Origin: Bin87 sp965219925
Lineage (GTDB): Bacteria; Chloroflexota; Dehalococcoidia; Lucifugimonadales; UBA3495
Direction of reading: 5' to 3'
Assembly (NCBI GenBank): GCA_965219925.1
Contig: OZ244795.1
Span: forward strand, 2,480,001-2,544,000
DNA: 64,000 bases
The translations under genes were made by a program, and so were the position numbers. The notes beneath the pieces are model-generated. The model worked only from the letters and a program-made list of their open reading frames with translations. It was not told where the DNA came from and made no database searches. Shown here piece by piece: positions 43,397 through 52,782 of this stretch (position 1 is its first letter; each line of letters opens with the position of its first letter).

Positions 43397-44848
43397 ATGT
43401 ATCAACCAACTCTGGAACAAGTGCGTGAAATGGCGGGCCAGGGTAATTTATGCCCGGTTTACCAAACCATAAATGCCGACCTTGAAACCCCGGTATCAGC
43501 CTACCTGAAAGTCGCCCGGCCGCCATATTCGTTCCTGCTGGAATCGGTAGCCGGCGGAGAACGCCTGGGCCGATACAGTTTTATCGGAACCGAACCCTAC
43601 GACGTGTTCAGCACCGGCAGCGACCAGCCGTCCGGACCGGTTGATCCGTTAACGTTAGTAGAAAACGAGATGAACCGCTATCAGGTGATACCAATAGAGG
43701 GCCTGCCTCCATTCCACGGTGGCGGCGTGGGTTACGTCGCCTACGACGCTGTCCATTATTTTGAACCCCGCGTGCCAATGTTGGAGTCGGACCCACAGGG
43801 GTTGCCTGAATCGGTATTTATGTTCACCGACACCCTGCTGGTGTTCGATCACTTGCGGCACGACATCAAGGTGGTCAGCCACGCCAGGCTGGATGGCGAC
43901 ATTGACGCCGCATACGCGGAAGCCGTGGCCAAGATAGATCGCATGGTCGACCGGCTTTCCCGCCCTTTGGAACTCCCACCCGAATTGACGCGAACGCCGG
44001 CGGCGCCGGCATCGAGTGAAGCGCAGTCGAACTTCACGGTCCAGGAATACGAAAACATCGTGGACAAATGCGTCGAGTACATCTACGCGGGTGATGTCAT
44101 TCAGGTCGTGAATTCACAACGTTTCAGCCGGCAAACCGACGCCCATCCGTTCCAGGTGTACCGCGCGTTGCGGGGCAGCAATCCGTCGCCGTACATGTAC
44201 TACCTCGACCTCAACGGATTCCAGATTGTCGGCGCTGCCATCGAAACAGTAGCCAAGGTCGAACACGGCGTCGTTGCCACCCACCCAATTGCCGGCACCC
44301 GCCCGCGAGGGCAGACGACTGCCGAAGACAACGCACTGGAAGGCGAGCTCAAAAACAGCGAGAAGCAGCGCGCCGAACACATCATGCTGTTGGATCTGGG
44401 CAGGAACGACATCGGGCGAGTCAGCGTGCCAGGCACCGTCAACGTGACCCAGTTCATGGACGTGGAGCGGTTTTCCCACGTGATGCACCTGGTGTCCCAT
44501 GTGGAAGGCCGGCTGAAGCACGACATGACGCCATACGACGCGTTGCGCGCCTGCTTTCCCGCCGGCACGGTATCGGGCGCTCCCAAAATTCGGGCAATGG
44601 AGATCATCGCCGAAGTGGAGGGTGAACGCCGCGGCCCGTACGGTGGAGCAGTCGCCTATTTCAGCTACAACGGAAACATGGATACTGCACTGGTATTGCG
44701 CACCGGTATCTTCAAGGACGGCGTGATGTATGTGCAGGCCGGCGGCGGCGTCGTGGCGGACAGTGTTGCCGAGGATGAGTACATGGAAACACGCCACAAA
44801 TCCGGCGCCATGATGCGGGCCATCGCCGACGCCGAAGGTCTCTCCTAA
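43397..44848 (+). CDS. trpE: Anthranilate synthase component I
   Basis: The 483-residue chorismate-using enzyme makes anthranilate with TrpG. The LLES motif for tryptophan feedback (SFLLESVAGGERLGRYSFIG) is near residue 47, and the catalytic C-terminal domain holds HPIAGTRPRG, LLDLGRNDIGRVS and FPAGTVSGAPK. The ATG at 43397 follows the T-box terminator by about 50 bases. Regulation is therefore likely by tRNA-Trp charging and by feedback inhibition. Confidence 0.96.
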   Translation: MYQPTLEQVREMAGQGNLCPVYQTINADLETPVSAYLKVARPPYSFLLESVAGGERLGRYSFIGTEPYDVFSTGSDQPSGPVDPLTLVENEMNRYQVIPIEGLPPFHGGGVGYVAYDAVHYFEPRVPMLESDPQGLPESVFMFTDTLLVFDHLRHDIKVVSHARLDGDIDAAYAEAVAKIDRMVDRLSRPLELPPELTRTPAAPASSEAQSNFTVQEYENIVDKCVEYIYAGDVIQVVNSQRFSRQTDAHPFQVYRALRGSNPSPYMYYLDLNGFQIVGAAIETVAKVEHGVVATHPIAGTRPRGQTTAEDNALEGELKNSEKQRAEHIMLLDLGRNDIGRVSVPGTVNVTQFMDVERFSHVMHLVSHVEGRLKHDMTPYDALRACFPAGTVSGAPKIRAMEIIAEVEGERRGPYGGAVAYFSYNGNMDTALVLRTGIFKDGVMYVQAGGGVVADSVAEDEYMETRHKSGAMMRAIADAEGLS

Positions 44849-44892
44849 CCTCCCTCTCCCTTGATGGGAGCGGGCTGGAGTGAGGGTAAAAT
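44849..44892. repeat. Half copy of the CCCTCTCCC repeat
   Basis: CCCTCTCCCTTGATGGGAG followed by a GGAGTGAGGGT-like segment repeats the left half of the inner core of the element at 42829-42983. No matching right arm is present, so this is a fragment located just after the trpE stop. It may weakly terminate trpE transcripts, but this is not certain. Confidence 0.55.
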
Positions 44893-44952
44893 CCCCGCAT
44901 CATCCATTATCCTGTAAATCCCTGTAAAAACCCGTAACTCTGAGGTCAAAAA

Positions 44953-45393
44953 ATGCTCAAATCCTTTTTCCACACCGGCTTTATCGTCAAAGACCTGGAG
45001 GCCGCCGTCGCCTTCTATACCGACGTGATGGGCCTCACCCTGACCATGCGCACCGAACGCACCGGCGAGTTTCCAAGCACGTTGCTCGGTTTCCCCGATA
45101 CCCACATCCGGGGCGCATTTTTCGATATGGGCGAGGGCCACCAGTTGGAGCTAATCCAATACCTGAACCCGACCGGCGGTTTCGCCGAATTCGACAAGAA
45201 CGATGTCCGCGCCGCCCACTTGGCCTTCTTCGTCGAGGACATCGACGCCTTCTACGAAGCCACCCGCCAGCGCGGCCTGACCTACGGCACCCCTCCCGTC
45301 GCTATGTACGATGACGCCGGCAAGATGACCCGCAAGGCCCTCTACTGCCAGGACCCGGACGGCAACTGGCTGGAATTGGTGGAGTTGTACTGA
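44953..45393 (+). CDS. VOC family (glyoxalase/lactoylglutathione lyase-like) protein
   Basis: The 146-residue protein has two beta-alpha-beta-beta-beta vicinal-oxygen-chelate modules. Probable metal ligands are His7 (FFHTGFIV), Glu in QLELIQY, His in AAHLAFFV and Glu near the C-terminus in NWLELVEL, the usual H-E-H-E set. Glyoxalase I-like chemistry on methylglyoxal adducts is possible but unproven. It lies between trpE and trpG and its stop overlaps the trpG ATG by one base, an odd insertion in a trp operon. Confidence 0.88.
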   Translation: MLKSFFHTGFIVKDLEAAVAFYTDVMGLTLTMRTERTGEFPSTLLGFPDTHIRGAFFDMGEGHQLELIQYLNPTGGFAEFDKNDVRAAHLAFFVEDIDAFYEATRQRGLTYGTPPVAMYDDAGKMTRKALYCQDPDGNWLELVELY

Positions 45394-46001
45394 TGCTGCT
45401 CCTCCTCGACAACTACGACAGTTTCACTTACAACCTCTACCAGTATCTCGCTGAGCTGGGCGCAGACGTTACGGTGATCCGAAACGACAAGATAACGATT
45501 TCGGAGATCGAGCAAATGGCGCCGTCCGGGATTGTGATTTCCCCCGGCCCCTGCACCCCCAGCGAGGCCGGCATATCCAACGAGGTCATCCAGCATTTCG
45601 GCCCCAAATTGCCCGTGCTTGGCGTGTGCCTGGGGCACCAGTGCATCGGCGAGGCCTTCGGCGCTACCGTCGATCGCGCCGGCGAAATCCGCCACGGCAA
45701 AACCTCCATGATTCACCACGACGGCCAGGGCGTGTTCGCCGGACTGCCCGACCCATTCGAGGCAATCCGCTATCATAGCCTGGTCATCTATCCCGAAACC
45801 CTGCCCGACTGTCTCGAGATTACGGCTCGCACGGACAACGGGCTGATCATGGGCGTCCGGCACAAGGAATATCCCGTTGAGGGCGTGCAGTTTCACCCGG
45901 AGTCCATCATGACCGCCGTGGGCCATGACCTGCTGCGAAACTATTTGAAACGGGTGGACACCTATTGGACCCAGGCCGGTTCCAGCGAATCCACGGCCTG
46001 A
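45393..46001 (+). CDS. trpG: Anthranilate synthase component II (glutamine amidotransferase)
   Basis: The 202-residue class I GATase supplies ammonia to TrpE. The nucleophile motif GVCLGHQCIGEAFG, the PGPCTPSEAG oxyanion segment and the His/Glu pair in VQFHPESIMT are present. In some bacteria the same subunit also serves p-aminobenzoate synthase (PabA). The start overlaps the VOC gene by one base, so translation is coupled and the trpE-VOC-trpG set is one operon. Confidence 0.95.
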   Translation: MLLLLDNYDSFTYNLYQYLAELGADVTVIRNDKITISEIEQMAPSGIVISPGPCTPSEAGISNEVIQHFGPKLPVLGVCLGHQCIGEAFGATVDRAGEIRHGKTSMIHHDGQGVFAGLPDPFEAIRYHSLVIYPETLPDCLEITARTDNGLIMGVRHKEYPVEGVQFHPESIMTAVGHDLLRNYLKRVDTYWTQAGSSESTA

Positions 46002-46154
46002 ACCACGCTGACGAATCGCAACGATAGCGTCCCCATCCTCGGGGGTTCCGCACACTCCGCAAAAAGGGCGACGATTTGTAATTTCCGGCATAGGCGGGTG
46101 GTCTTGTTATCCTGCTATATTAATGCCATCCGGCATCACAGAGGTATAATTAAG

Positions 46155-46688
46155 ATGCAAAAACGGAACATCAAAATGGGTTTGATTGCCATTCTGGCTA
46201 GCGCCATTCTCGCCGGCGCGCTGGCCTGTGGATCCGGAAATGACTCTGATCCAACAGCCACCGAATTGAAACGAATTGAACAGATGGCTATCGAAAACCT
46301 GGTGTCTCAGGAAGTCCTCGACGCCCGCGTCGCCCGAGTGGAAGATACCAATACAGCCCTCTCGGACCGCATCACCGAGCTCGAAGAGGCCAAGCAGGCG
46401 CTCACCAACCCTGTTGCCACTTTGGAGTCGGGCGGTCCGGCAACGGCCAGCGCATCCGCCACCCCGCCCCGCACGGACCTGGGCCCGGGTTACAACAATG
46501 CCACACCCGAAGATCGCCAACTGGTACGTGAATTCCTGGAATGTGCTATGAAAGCAACCGGCACTGACGCCGCTCTGATTCCTACGCTGATTGACGTTTC
46601 GGAAAAGGAAACTTGGGATCAAGTGGACGCCGGCGGGATGACACTCGACGAGATTAAGATGTTGCATAGCTTTACGTGTGCCAACTAA
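46155..46688 (+). CDS. Putative lipoprotein with coiled-coil region
   Basis: The 177-residue protein begins with a basic N-terminus and a hydrophobic signal ending ILAGALACGS, a lipobox-like site (Ala-Leu-Ala-Cys; not the most usual Leu at -3). A predicted coiled coil spans about residues 40-90, then a Thr/Ser/Pro linker and a C-terminal helical domain with two Cys (ECAMKA and SFTCAN). The ATG at 46155 follows GAGGT. No known function; it probably sits on the outer face of the membrane. Confidence 0.72.
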   Translation: MQKRNIKMGLIAILASAILAGALACGSGNDSDPTATELKRIEQMAIENLVSQEVLDARVARVEDTNTALSDRITELEEAKQALTNPVATLESGGPATASASATPPRTDLGPGYNNATPEDRQLVREFLECAMKATGTDAALIPTLIDVSEKETWDQVDAGGMTLDEIKMLHSFTCAN

Positions 46689-46775
46689 TCCAGCGTATCA
46701 CCATCATTGTCCCATCTCACGTCGGAAGTGGTCGGCCTTCGCTTTGATCGCTTCCAGTTTCAACCGGAGGTCGTG

Positions 46776-48146
46776 ATGTCCACCATCGTCGAGTACGTGT
46801 CCAACTATTCCAACAACCTGCATTATGGCGATTTGCCGGCAGACACCGTGCATCTGCTGAAGCGGATGATAATTGACAGCATCGGATGCGCCATCGGCGC
46901 CTACAGCTCGGAGCCCAGCAAAATTGCCCGCGACCTGGCCGCTGACGTGAGCAGTCGGCGCCCGTGCACCATCATTGGAACCGGTACTACCACCAGCCCT
47001 GACCTGGCTACGTTTGCCAACGGAGTGATGATCCGTTATCTGGATTTCAACGACGGTTACACAACCCTGGAATCCGGCCATCCCAGCGACAGCATCGCGG
47101 CGACACTGGCCGGCGCTGAAATGGTTGGGGCCGGTGGTCGCCGCCTGATCACCGCCACCGCGGTTGCATACGAAGGATTCTGCAGGTTCGGCGATGCTTT
47201 CAGCATCCGGTATGTCGGATTCGACCACGTTACCAACGGAGCAATTGCCAGTTCGATGGGAGCCGCGCGGGCGATGGGTCTGTCAGTGGACCAGACCCAG
47301 CAGGCAATGAACCTGGGTATCGCGCCCAATATAGCGTTGGGACAAACCCGTGTGGGCGAATTATCCCACTGGAAGGGATGCGCTTACGCCAACGCCAGCC
47401 GCAATGCCGTATTCGCCGCCATGTTGGCCGAACGCGGACTGACCGGCCCGGCCCCGGTGTTTGAGGGTGAATACGGCTTCTTTGTGGCCGTTACCAAAGA
47501 ACCCTACGAACTGGAACGATTCGGCGGAGACAGTGGCCAGCCCTTCAAGGTCCACGAATGTAATATCAAGCAATTCGCGCTGGGGCTTTATTCCCAAACG
47601 GTGGTTGAAGCGGCGTTGGCCGCCCGACATCAGGTACCCGATTTCCGGGTCGACGACGTGGAGGACGTGCATATCCGCACGTTGCAAAAGGCCATCGACA
47701 TCATGGCCGGAGACGACGAAAAATGGCGCCCGAAAACCAGGGAAACCGCTGACCACAGTATGCCCTACGCCACCGCGGTAGCCCTGACTTACGACGAATT
47801 GCATCAGGGCCATTTCGCGGACGAGTATATCAACGATCCGGGTTTGGCCAGCCTGATTAGCAGAACCCGCATCGAAGCGTCTGACGAGGCCAACCGCAGA
47901 GTGCCCGAAGCCATGTTGTGCAACCTGGACTTGCGGATGCGCGGCGGGCAAACCTACAGCTCAGAGGTGGCCCATTTCCGGGGGCATCACCTGAACCCAA
48001 TGACCGACGGTGAGGTGGAATCCAAATTCCGCGGCCTGTGCGCCGACCTGTTGACTCCAGACCAAACCAACGAGCTGCTGGATCGACTTTGGAACCTGGA
48101 GAAGGAGGAGGATATTGGAGCGCTGCTCCGCCTCACCAGGATTTAG
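46776..48146 (+). CDS. MmgE/PrpD family protein (second copy)
   Basis: The 456-residue protein is another 2-methylcitrate dehydratase/cis-aconitate decarboxylase superfamily member, with RYLDFNDGYTTLESGHPSD in place of the DDH...HP region of the 40-kb copy. The ATG at 46776 has GGAGG five bases upstream; a TTG at 46707 is rejected. It is only distantly similar to the other PrpD copy. It converges on and overlaps by 4 bp the minus-strand gene at 48143. Confidence 0.87.
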   Translation: MSTIVEYVSNYSNNLHYGDLPADTVHLLKRMIIDSIGCAIGAYSSEPSKIARDLAADVSSRRPCTIIGTGTTTSPDLATFANGVMIRYLDFNDGYTTLESGHPSDSIAATLAGAEMVGAGGRRLITATAVAYEGFCRFGDAFSIRYVGFDHVTNGAIASSMGAARAMGLSVDQTQQAMNLGIAPNIALGQTRVGELSHWKGCAYANASRNAVFAAMLAERGLTGPAPVFEGEYGFFVAVTKEPYELERFGGDSGQPFKVHECNIKQFALGLYSQTVVEAALAARHQVPDFRVDDVEDVHIRTLQKAIDIMAGDDEKWRPKTRETADHSMPYATAVALTYDELHQGHFADEYINDPGLASLISRTRIEASDEANRRVPEAMLCNLDLRMRGGQTYSSEVAHFRGHHLNPMTDGEVESKFRGLCADLLTPDQTNELLDRLWNLEKEEDIGALLRLTRI

Positions 48147-48571
48147 GCGACCGCGATTTTGGTTCCGTCCGGGTAGGTATAACCGGATCGGTCCGAGAAT
48201 CCTCCCACCGCCGGGAATATCTGGCGATACAGACCCCGCCCTCTCTGTTTGACGACGGCGCCGGCCGCTTCTTTGGTCGGTGTCGGCCTGGCATTCTGAT
48301 CTTTGTAGAGTTGTGACTGCAACGGGCTGTCGTTCTCCAACTCCCAGATGCAAAGGTAACGCAGGACTCCATTAGCCTGACTGTCATCAGGGTCCAGCTC
48401 GAACCGCCGGGCGCTGATATATCCGGGTATGGCCATCCGTTCCGGTACGTGTTCTTCGTTGTACCATTTGTTGAAGACGGCGTCGTCGGCCTTGTCCACC
48501 TCCATCATTACCACCAGAATGGTAGTCCCGACTTGTTGGGCAGTTCCGTTGGCGCCGTTGCTGCTGGTCAT
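48143..48571 (-). CDS. Ferredoxin-fold dimeric barrel protein (EthD/DUF4286-like)
   Basis: The 142-residue protein shows the EthD/Dabb-like pattern: a first strand (TTILVVMMEVD), a KWYNEEHVPERMAIPGY segment and a second strand RYLCIWELEN. Such proteins bind or degrade small organic substrates as dimers; the activity here is unknown. A full AGGAGG precedes the ATG, just after the NHL gene stop (12 bp), so the two are co-transcribed. Confidence 0.78.
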   Translation of the reverse strand: MTSSNGANGTAQQVGTTILVVMMEVDKADDAVFNKWYNEEHVPERMAIPGYISARRFELDPDDSQANGVLRYLCIWELENDSPLQSQLYKDQNARPTPTKEAAGAVVKQRGRGLYRQIFPAVGGFSDRSGYTYPDGTKIAVA

Positions 48572-48583
48572 ATAGATACCTCC

Positions 48584-49570
48584 TTATAGTCGCCGGTAGA
48601 TCTGGACGCGATGCCGGTAACAATCGGCCACAAACACAAGGCCATCGCCGCCGACCGTCACCGCGGTGGGTCGATAGAAGCGCCGCTTCAATTGGATGTT
48701 CTGGGTCGCGGCGTTCAGCTTTTCCTCGATGTCGGGGTTGGCGTTCAGGAACGTGCGCGCCCATTTTGATGTGCCGGAGTGGCCAATCAGGGAATCCATC
48801 ACCCTCCCGGATTCGTCCAGCACCTGCACGCGGTCGTTCCGCCAGTCGCACGCGTAGATGCGCCCCATGCCGTCCACAGCCAGGCCATTGGGACGGCTGA
48901 ACCCATCGCCGCCGTCTGTCCCGTCGAATACAGCAAGGCAATTGCCATCCGGATCGAATTTCTGAATGCGATCGTTTCGCCAATCCGAAACGTACACGGC
49001 TCCCGCAGCGTCGACGGTCACCCCCCACGGCATCCGGAATTGCCCCGGTTCACTGCCTGACGAACCCCAGGACGCAACCGGTTCACCCTGATCGGTGAAA
49101 CGCTGGATTCTATCGTTGAGGGAGTCCACCACCAGCAATGTGCCATCGGAGGCGAAGGCGATCCCCGACGGACGGTTCAGTTCGCCAGGTTGATTTCCGT
49201 ACGTACCCCAGCATCGGACAAATTCTCCCTCGGGCGTAAACACGCTGATACGATGTGTGTTTTCGTCCGACAAGTACAGATGCCCTTCCGGCCCGAAAAC
49301 AATGGACGTAATCCAGATGAACTGGCCGGGCGCTTCCCCCCAGCCAAAAAATTCACCGACGTAGTCCCCTTCGACGGTGCAACGGGACACGCGCACGGCT
49401 TCGGGCTGGTTGGGGTTCGCGCGGTTGGCTACATGCAGCAAACCGTCGGGGCCCAGGGCAACCGAAACCGGCCCGCTGAATCCAGGCCCACCGCCCGAAA
49501 GCAGACCGATTACGTCGTGATACTGATAAGCGTCGGCGACAGACAGCGGATGTTCTACAACTGTGGTCAT
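48584..49570 (-). CDS. NHL-repeat beta-propeller protein
   Basis: The 328-residue protein contains about six NHL repeats, recognisable by recurring GPDGLLHVAN, GPEGHLYLSDENTHRI, ASDGTLLVVDSLNDRI, DAAGAVYVSDWRNDRI and GMGRIYACDWRNDRV units. This predicts a beta-propeller. No signal peptide is seen, so it is probably cytosolic. A scaffold or lactonase/lyase-like role is possible. AAGGAA precedes the ATG. Confidence 0.88.
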   Translation of the reverse strand: MTTVVEHPLSVADAYQYHDVIGLLSGGGPGFSGPVSVALGPDGLLHVANRANPNQPEAVRVSRCTVEGDYVGEFFGWGEAPGQFIWITSIVFGPEGHLYLSDENTHRISVFTPEGEFVRCWGTYGNQPGELNRPSGIAFASDGTLLVVDSLNDRIQRFTDQGEPVASWGSSGSEPGQFRMPWGVTVDAAGAVYVSDWRNDRIQKFDPDGNCLAVFDGTDGGDGFSRPNGLAVDGMGRIYACDWRNDRVQVLDESGRVMDSLIGHSGTSKWARTFLNANPDIEEKLNAATQNIQLKRRFYRPTAVTVGGDGLVFVADCYRHRVQIYRRL

Positions 49571-49598
49571 GTAGGGTTCCTTGCGATATTCCGGTTCG

Positions 49599-50807
49599 TC
49601 AGGTCAGTTCCACGGTAACGGCGGGCAACCCGCACTCCAGTTTTCCGATGGTTTCCAGGCAACGGTCGTTAGCCGGTGGCATAACCGGACCGGACAGCGC
49701 ATCGCGACGGAGGCGTTCCAGCGGCGACGATTTCAGCAGACCGCCACCGCCGGCCATCCGCATGGCGGCGTCCGTTACCGACACACCCACTTCGGCGCAA
49801 TATTGCTTGGCGCGATTGATCGCCAGCACGGACGCGACCGGGTCCTCGATTCGGTCGGTCAGCGCGGCGTCGATCAGTAACAAACGGCCCGACTGGATTG
49901 CAACGCTCATCTCGCCAATGGAGCGCTGGACCGACGGGTACTGAACCATTGTTGCCCCGTCGGGAGTCCAGGTCCTCAGTTGAACGTAGTCAGTTATGTA
50001 TGCGTATGCTGCCTCGGCAATACCGAGATATACGGCGGCGTAACTCAGCGAAAAACTTCCCCAGTCCGCCGACAACAGTCGGCCCGGTGGCCCGAACACA
50101 TCATCGACCGACACCGCGGTATCGTACTCGACGGTGTGGCTGGCCGTCGCCCTCATGCCCACTGCGTCCCATTGCCCCGTCACAGATACACCGCTGGAAT
50201 CGCTGGGTATCATGGCGGAGATCAGGTTGTCAGCGCCGCCACCGCTGCCCTTGACGATACCCGACACAAAGAAATAATCTGCCGCGTCGGCCAGCGAGCA
50301 GAAGTGTTTGGTGCCCTCCACGCGGTAGCCGCCACGTTCTCGCGGCGTGAACGTGGTGGACAAAACGAACCGTTCCCGCGCCGACGCGCCGGGTTCGCTG
50401 GTAATCGAAGCGAAAAGGCGGCCATTCGCAACCGCTTCTCCGAAATATCGCCACTGTTGTTCCGTGGTTCCCAAGCCACCCACAAACGAACCCAATACAT
50501 TCGAGTGCATCGTGAGCGTCAAACCGGTGGAAGCGCACCCCCGGGCGACGGCGAGGATGCACATGGCGAATCCCAGCGGATCAAGGCCGTGGCCTCCGAA
50601 TTCCCTGGGGACTCGCAGGGTCAACAGGCCGGCGTCGCGCAGGTCGATGTAATTTTCGGCCGGAAATTCTGCTGCAGCATCGTAGTGTGCAGCGCGGGGA
50701 GCAAATTGATCCCGGGCCAACTCGTCAGCGATTTTCGCCAGCGCCAATTCCTCATTGGTCATCAGGCGGACAGCTGCCAGGGGTATCGGTTCGATACTGA
50801 GGGCCAT
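49599..50807 (-). CDS. Acyl-CoA dehydrogenase family flavoprotein
   Basis: The 402-residue FAD enzyme has the N-terminal helical domain, the middle beta-domain with SITSEPGAS near residue 133 and TKHFCSLADAADYFF, and the C-terminal helical domain ending RRDALSGPVMPPANDR. The catalytic Glu position and the DszC-like C-terminus suggest a variant ACAD or flavin monooxygenase; I cannot separate these from sequence alone. It lies between the DUF1800 gene and the NHL gene on the same strand. Confidence 0.88.
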   Translation of the reverse strand: MALSIEPIPLAAVRLMTNEELALAKIADELARDQFAPRAAHYDAAAEFPAENYIDLRDAGLLTLRVPREFGGHGLDPLGFAMCILAVARGCASTGLTLTMHSNVLGSFVGGLGTTEQQWRYFGEAVANGRLFASITSEPGASARERFVLSTTFTPRERGGYRVEGTKHFCSLADAADYFFVSGIVKGSGGGADNLISAMIPSDSSGVSVTGQWDAVGMRATASHTVEYDTAVSVDDVFGPPGRLLSADWGSFSLSYAAVYLGIAEAAYAYITDYVQLRTWTPDGATMVQYPSVQRSIGEMSVAIQSGRLLLIDAALTDRIEDPVASVLAINRAKQYCAEVGVSVTDAAMRMAGGGGLLKSSPLERLRRDALSGPVMPPANDRCLETIGKLECGLPAVTVELT

Positions 50808-50833
50808 GATCGGCGCTCGCTACGGTTGGAGGA

Positions 50834-52330
50834 TCAGGCGAACTGGTATTCGCGCGTGGAACCTATCATGCGGAGCGCGTTCAGGATGATTGGTTCGGCA
50901 GTGGCGCGGCCCGCTTCGGCGCCTGTCTCCACCGGGAATTCAGCGCCGGAGCCGGCGGCCTGGGCGATCAGGGCATCGCGATTGTCTGGCCTCAGTTCCA
51001 CGCAACCCAGTTGGTCCAGGCACCCGTCCACTATGGAGGCGGGGGTCAACGATGGCGCGCCATTCAGCACGTTATCCACAATGGCCCTTACGCCGACATG
51101 CGTGGGATCACCCAGTTGGTCGGCGACAAAATTGATGCGCTCCACCATGCTGCCGCTGTCGATCCACTCTTTGCCGGTGTGCCAACCCTCCACCGACGGG
51201 GGATTCAGGAGGTCCTGGTTCATGTACCGGCATTCCAGCGCAACTCCTAACACACCGGTGCGGGGAAATTTCAGGTCGCCAACCAGATGCAATGTACCAA
51301 CCACGACTTCGGCGGGACTTTTCACCCGGGCGAAACGGGCTGACTCTGATTTGAAGAAATCTGAGCTGAACAGCAATTGAAGCATCGACCGTATATCGTA
51401 ACCGGATCGGAAGTACTCGGCTTCCAGCAGCGCGACGGCTTCAGGATCAGGCGGAGGAGTATTCTGCCAAGCCGGAACCTGCACGTCGTCGGCCACGAAG
51501 AAATTGTACATGTGCCGACTGACAAACCGGGCCGTGGCCGGCTGCCGGCAGATTATGTCGATTATGTCCTCACCGTTGAATTCGCCGGTCTCACCCAGGA
51601 AGGTTTTCTCGCCATCGTCGTGGTCGTCCGGATCGTAACGGAAAAGCCAGGGGGTTTTGCCAAACGGGATGCTGGCGACGTTGTCGTCGTCAATGGTCCA
51701 ACCGGTGAACGCCCGGGCGGCTTCCTGTACGTCTTCTTCAGAGTAATTGGAGCGGCCATCCATACCGACGCCCATGGAAAAGAGCTCCAGCAACTCGCGC
51801 CCCCAGTTTTCGTTAATGGCATCCTTGTGATTAAAATTGTTGTCCAGCCAGAAAATCATCGCCGGGTCGCGGGCTAGTTGAACCAGCAAGTCCCGGAAAG
51901 AACCCAACCCATGCGCGCGCAACATGTCGATCTGGTTCAGCATGGTTTTTTCGTGCAGGACTTTGGCCAATCCGGTCGCAAACACACCGTGCCAGAACAG
52001 GGTCACTTTCTCCTGCAATGGGCGGGTGCCCGCACTGGCGTTCATCCGATATACCGTCTCGGTCAGCGCGCCTTCTATGTTGCGGCATTCCTTCCAGTCG
52101 ATGTAGTAACGCTCAATGATGTCTTCATCCAGTTCCTTCGATTCTTCGGGATGCAGCAACCATTCCAGCGTGGCATCGTATCCACGGGAGCAATACGCAT
52201 CAAGTTCAGAAGGGGTTGCCCCGAACCCGGCCCGCCGCATCAGGTGAGCAATTAACGCGCGTTTCCGGCCCGGACCAGGGGCGTTTTCGGAATCATTTGT
52301 GGTTGGTCGAGCGGAATCTATAGTCGTCAT
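50834..52330 (-). CDS. DUF1800 family protein
   Basis: The 498-residue protein matches the DUF1800 signature with HLMRRAGFGATPSELD near residue 29, FWHGVFATGLAKV, and ENWGRELLELFSMGVG. DUF1800 genes usually neighbour DUF1501 (secreted sulfatase-like) genes, but none is present. No signal peptide is visible, unlike many relatives. Function is unknown. It is the promoter-proximal gene of the minus-strand DUF1800-ACAD-NHL-EthD set. Confidence 0.87.
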   Translation of the reverse strand: MTTIDSARPTTNDSENAPGPGRKRALIAHLMRRAGFGATPSELDAYCSRGYDATLEWLLHPEESKELDEDIIERYYIDWKECRNIEGALTETVYRMNASAGTRPLQEKVTLFWHGVFATGLAKVLHEKTMLNQIDMLRAHGLGSFRDLLVQLARDPAMIFWLDNNFNHKDAINENWGRELLELFSMGVGMDGRSNYSEEDVQEAARAFTGWTIDDDNVASIPFGKTPWLFRYDPDDHDDGEKTFLGETGEFNGEDIIDIICRQPATARFVSRHMYNFFVADDVQVPAWQNTPPPDPEAVALLEAEYFRSGYDIRSMLQLLFSSDFFKSESARFARVKSPAEVVVGTLHLVGDLKFPRTGVLGVALECRYMNQDLLNPPSVEGWHTGKEWIDSGSMVERINFVADQLGDPTHVGVRAIVDNVLNGAPSLTPASIVDGCLDQLGCVELRPDNRDALIAQAAGSGAEFPVETGAEAGRATAEPIILNALRMIGSTREYQFA

Positions 52331-52474
52331 TTGCGGATCCCTTCCACGATGCTGAACGAGGCAATTGATAACTAATTCCCAGGTGGGAATCCCGGCTAAT
52401 CATACCACAGCACCCGATCAAGCCACGGGGCACGGGAATACCGCCACACGACGCGTGATATGCCCACAATGTTC

Positions 52475-52657
52475 CTTACGCGTACCCACTTTAGTCTGTC
52501 ATTGCGAGGAGCATAGCCGCTCATGGTGAGCCTGTCGAACCACGTGGCAATCTCGATGGGGTTGAACATACGTCGGCCAACCGCCGTTGCTACGGCCACG
52601 GATTGCCAACCCCCGCATCGAGTACGGGGTCGCAATGACAAAGTGGGTACGCATGAG
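52475..52657. mobile_element. Palindromic MITE-like element, CTCACGCG type (copy 9)
   Basis: The ends CTTACGCGTACCCACTTT and AAAGTGGGTACGCATGAG enclose the common core with the inner CTCATGGTGAGCCTGTCGAA module. A perfect 10-bp duplication CACAATGTTC lies exactly at both borders (52465-52474 and 52658-52667). Confidence 0.88.
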
Positions 52658-52782
52658 CACAATGTTCGTGTTGACACCAATCTCGGGCCGGCGCAGTATA
52701 TTTGCAGTTCACCGTGATCATCCGACACCGTCATTTCCAGCTCGTAAGCAGTTTTGGCGGGCCACGACCACGGCAGACGGCG

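Noticed and set aside
46137..46154. TATAAT directly before the lipoprotein gene as a promoter
   Set aside because: It overlaps the ribosome-binding site and would leave almost no leader; probably coincidence.
49980..51380. 466-codon plus-strand frame opposite the acyl-CoA dehydrogenase and DUF1800 genes
   Set aside because: It has no protein-family pattern and lies fully antisense to two clear genes.
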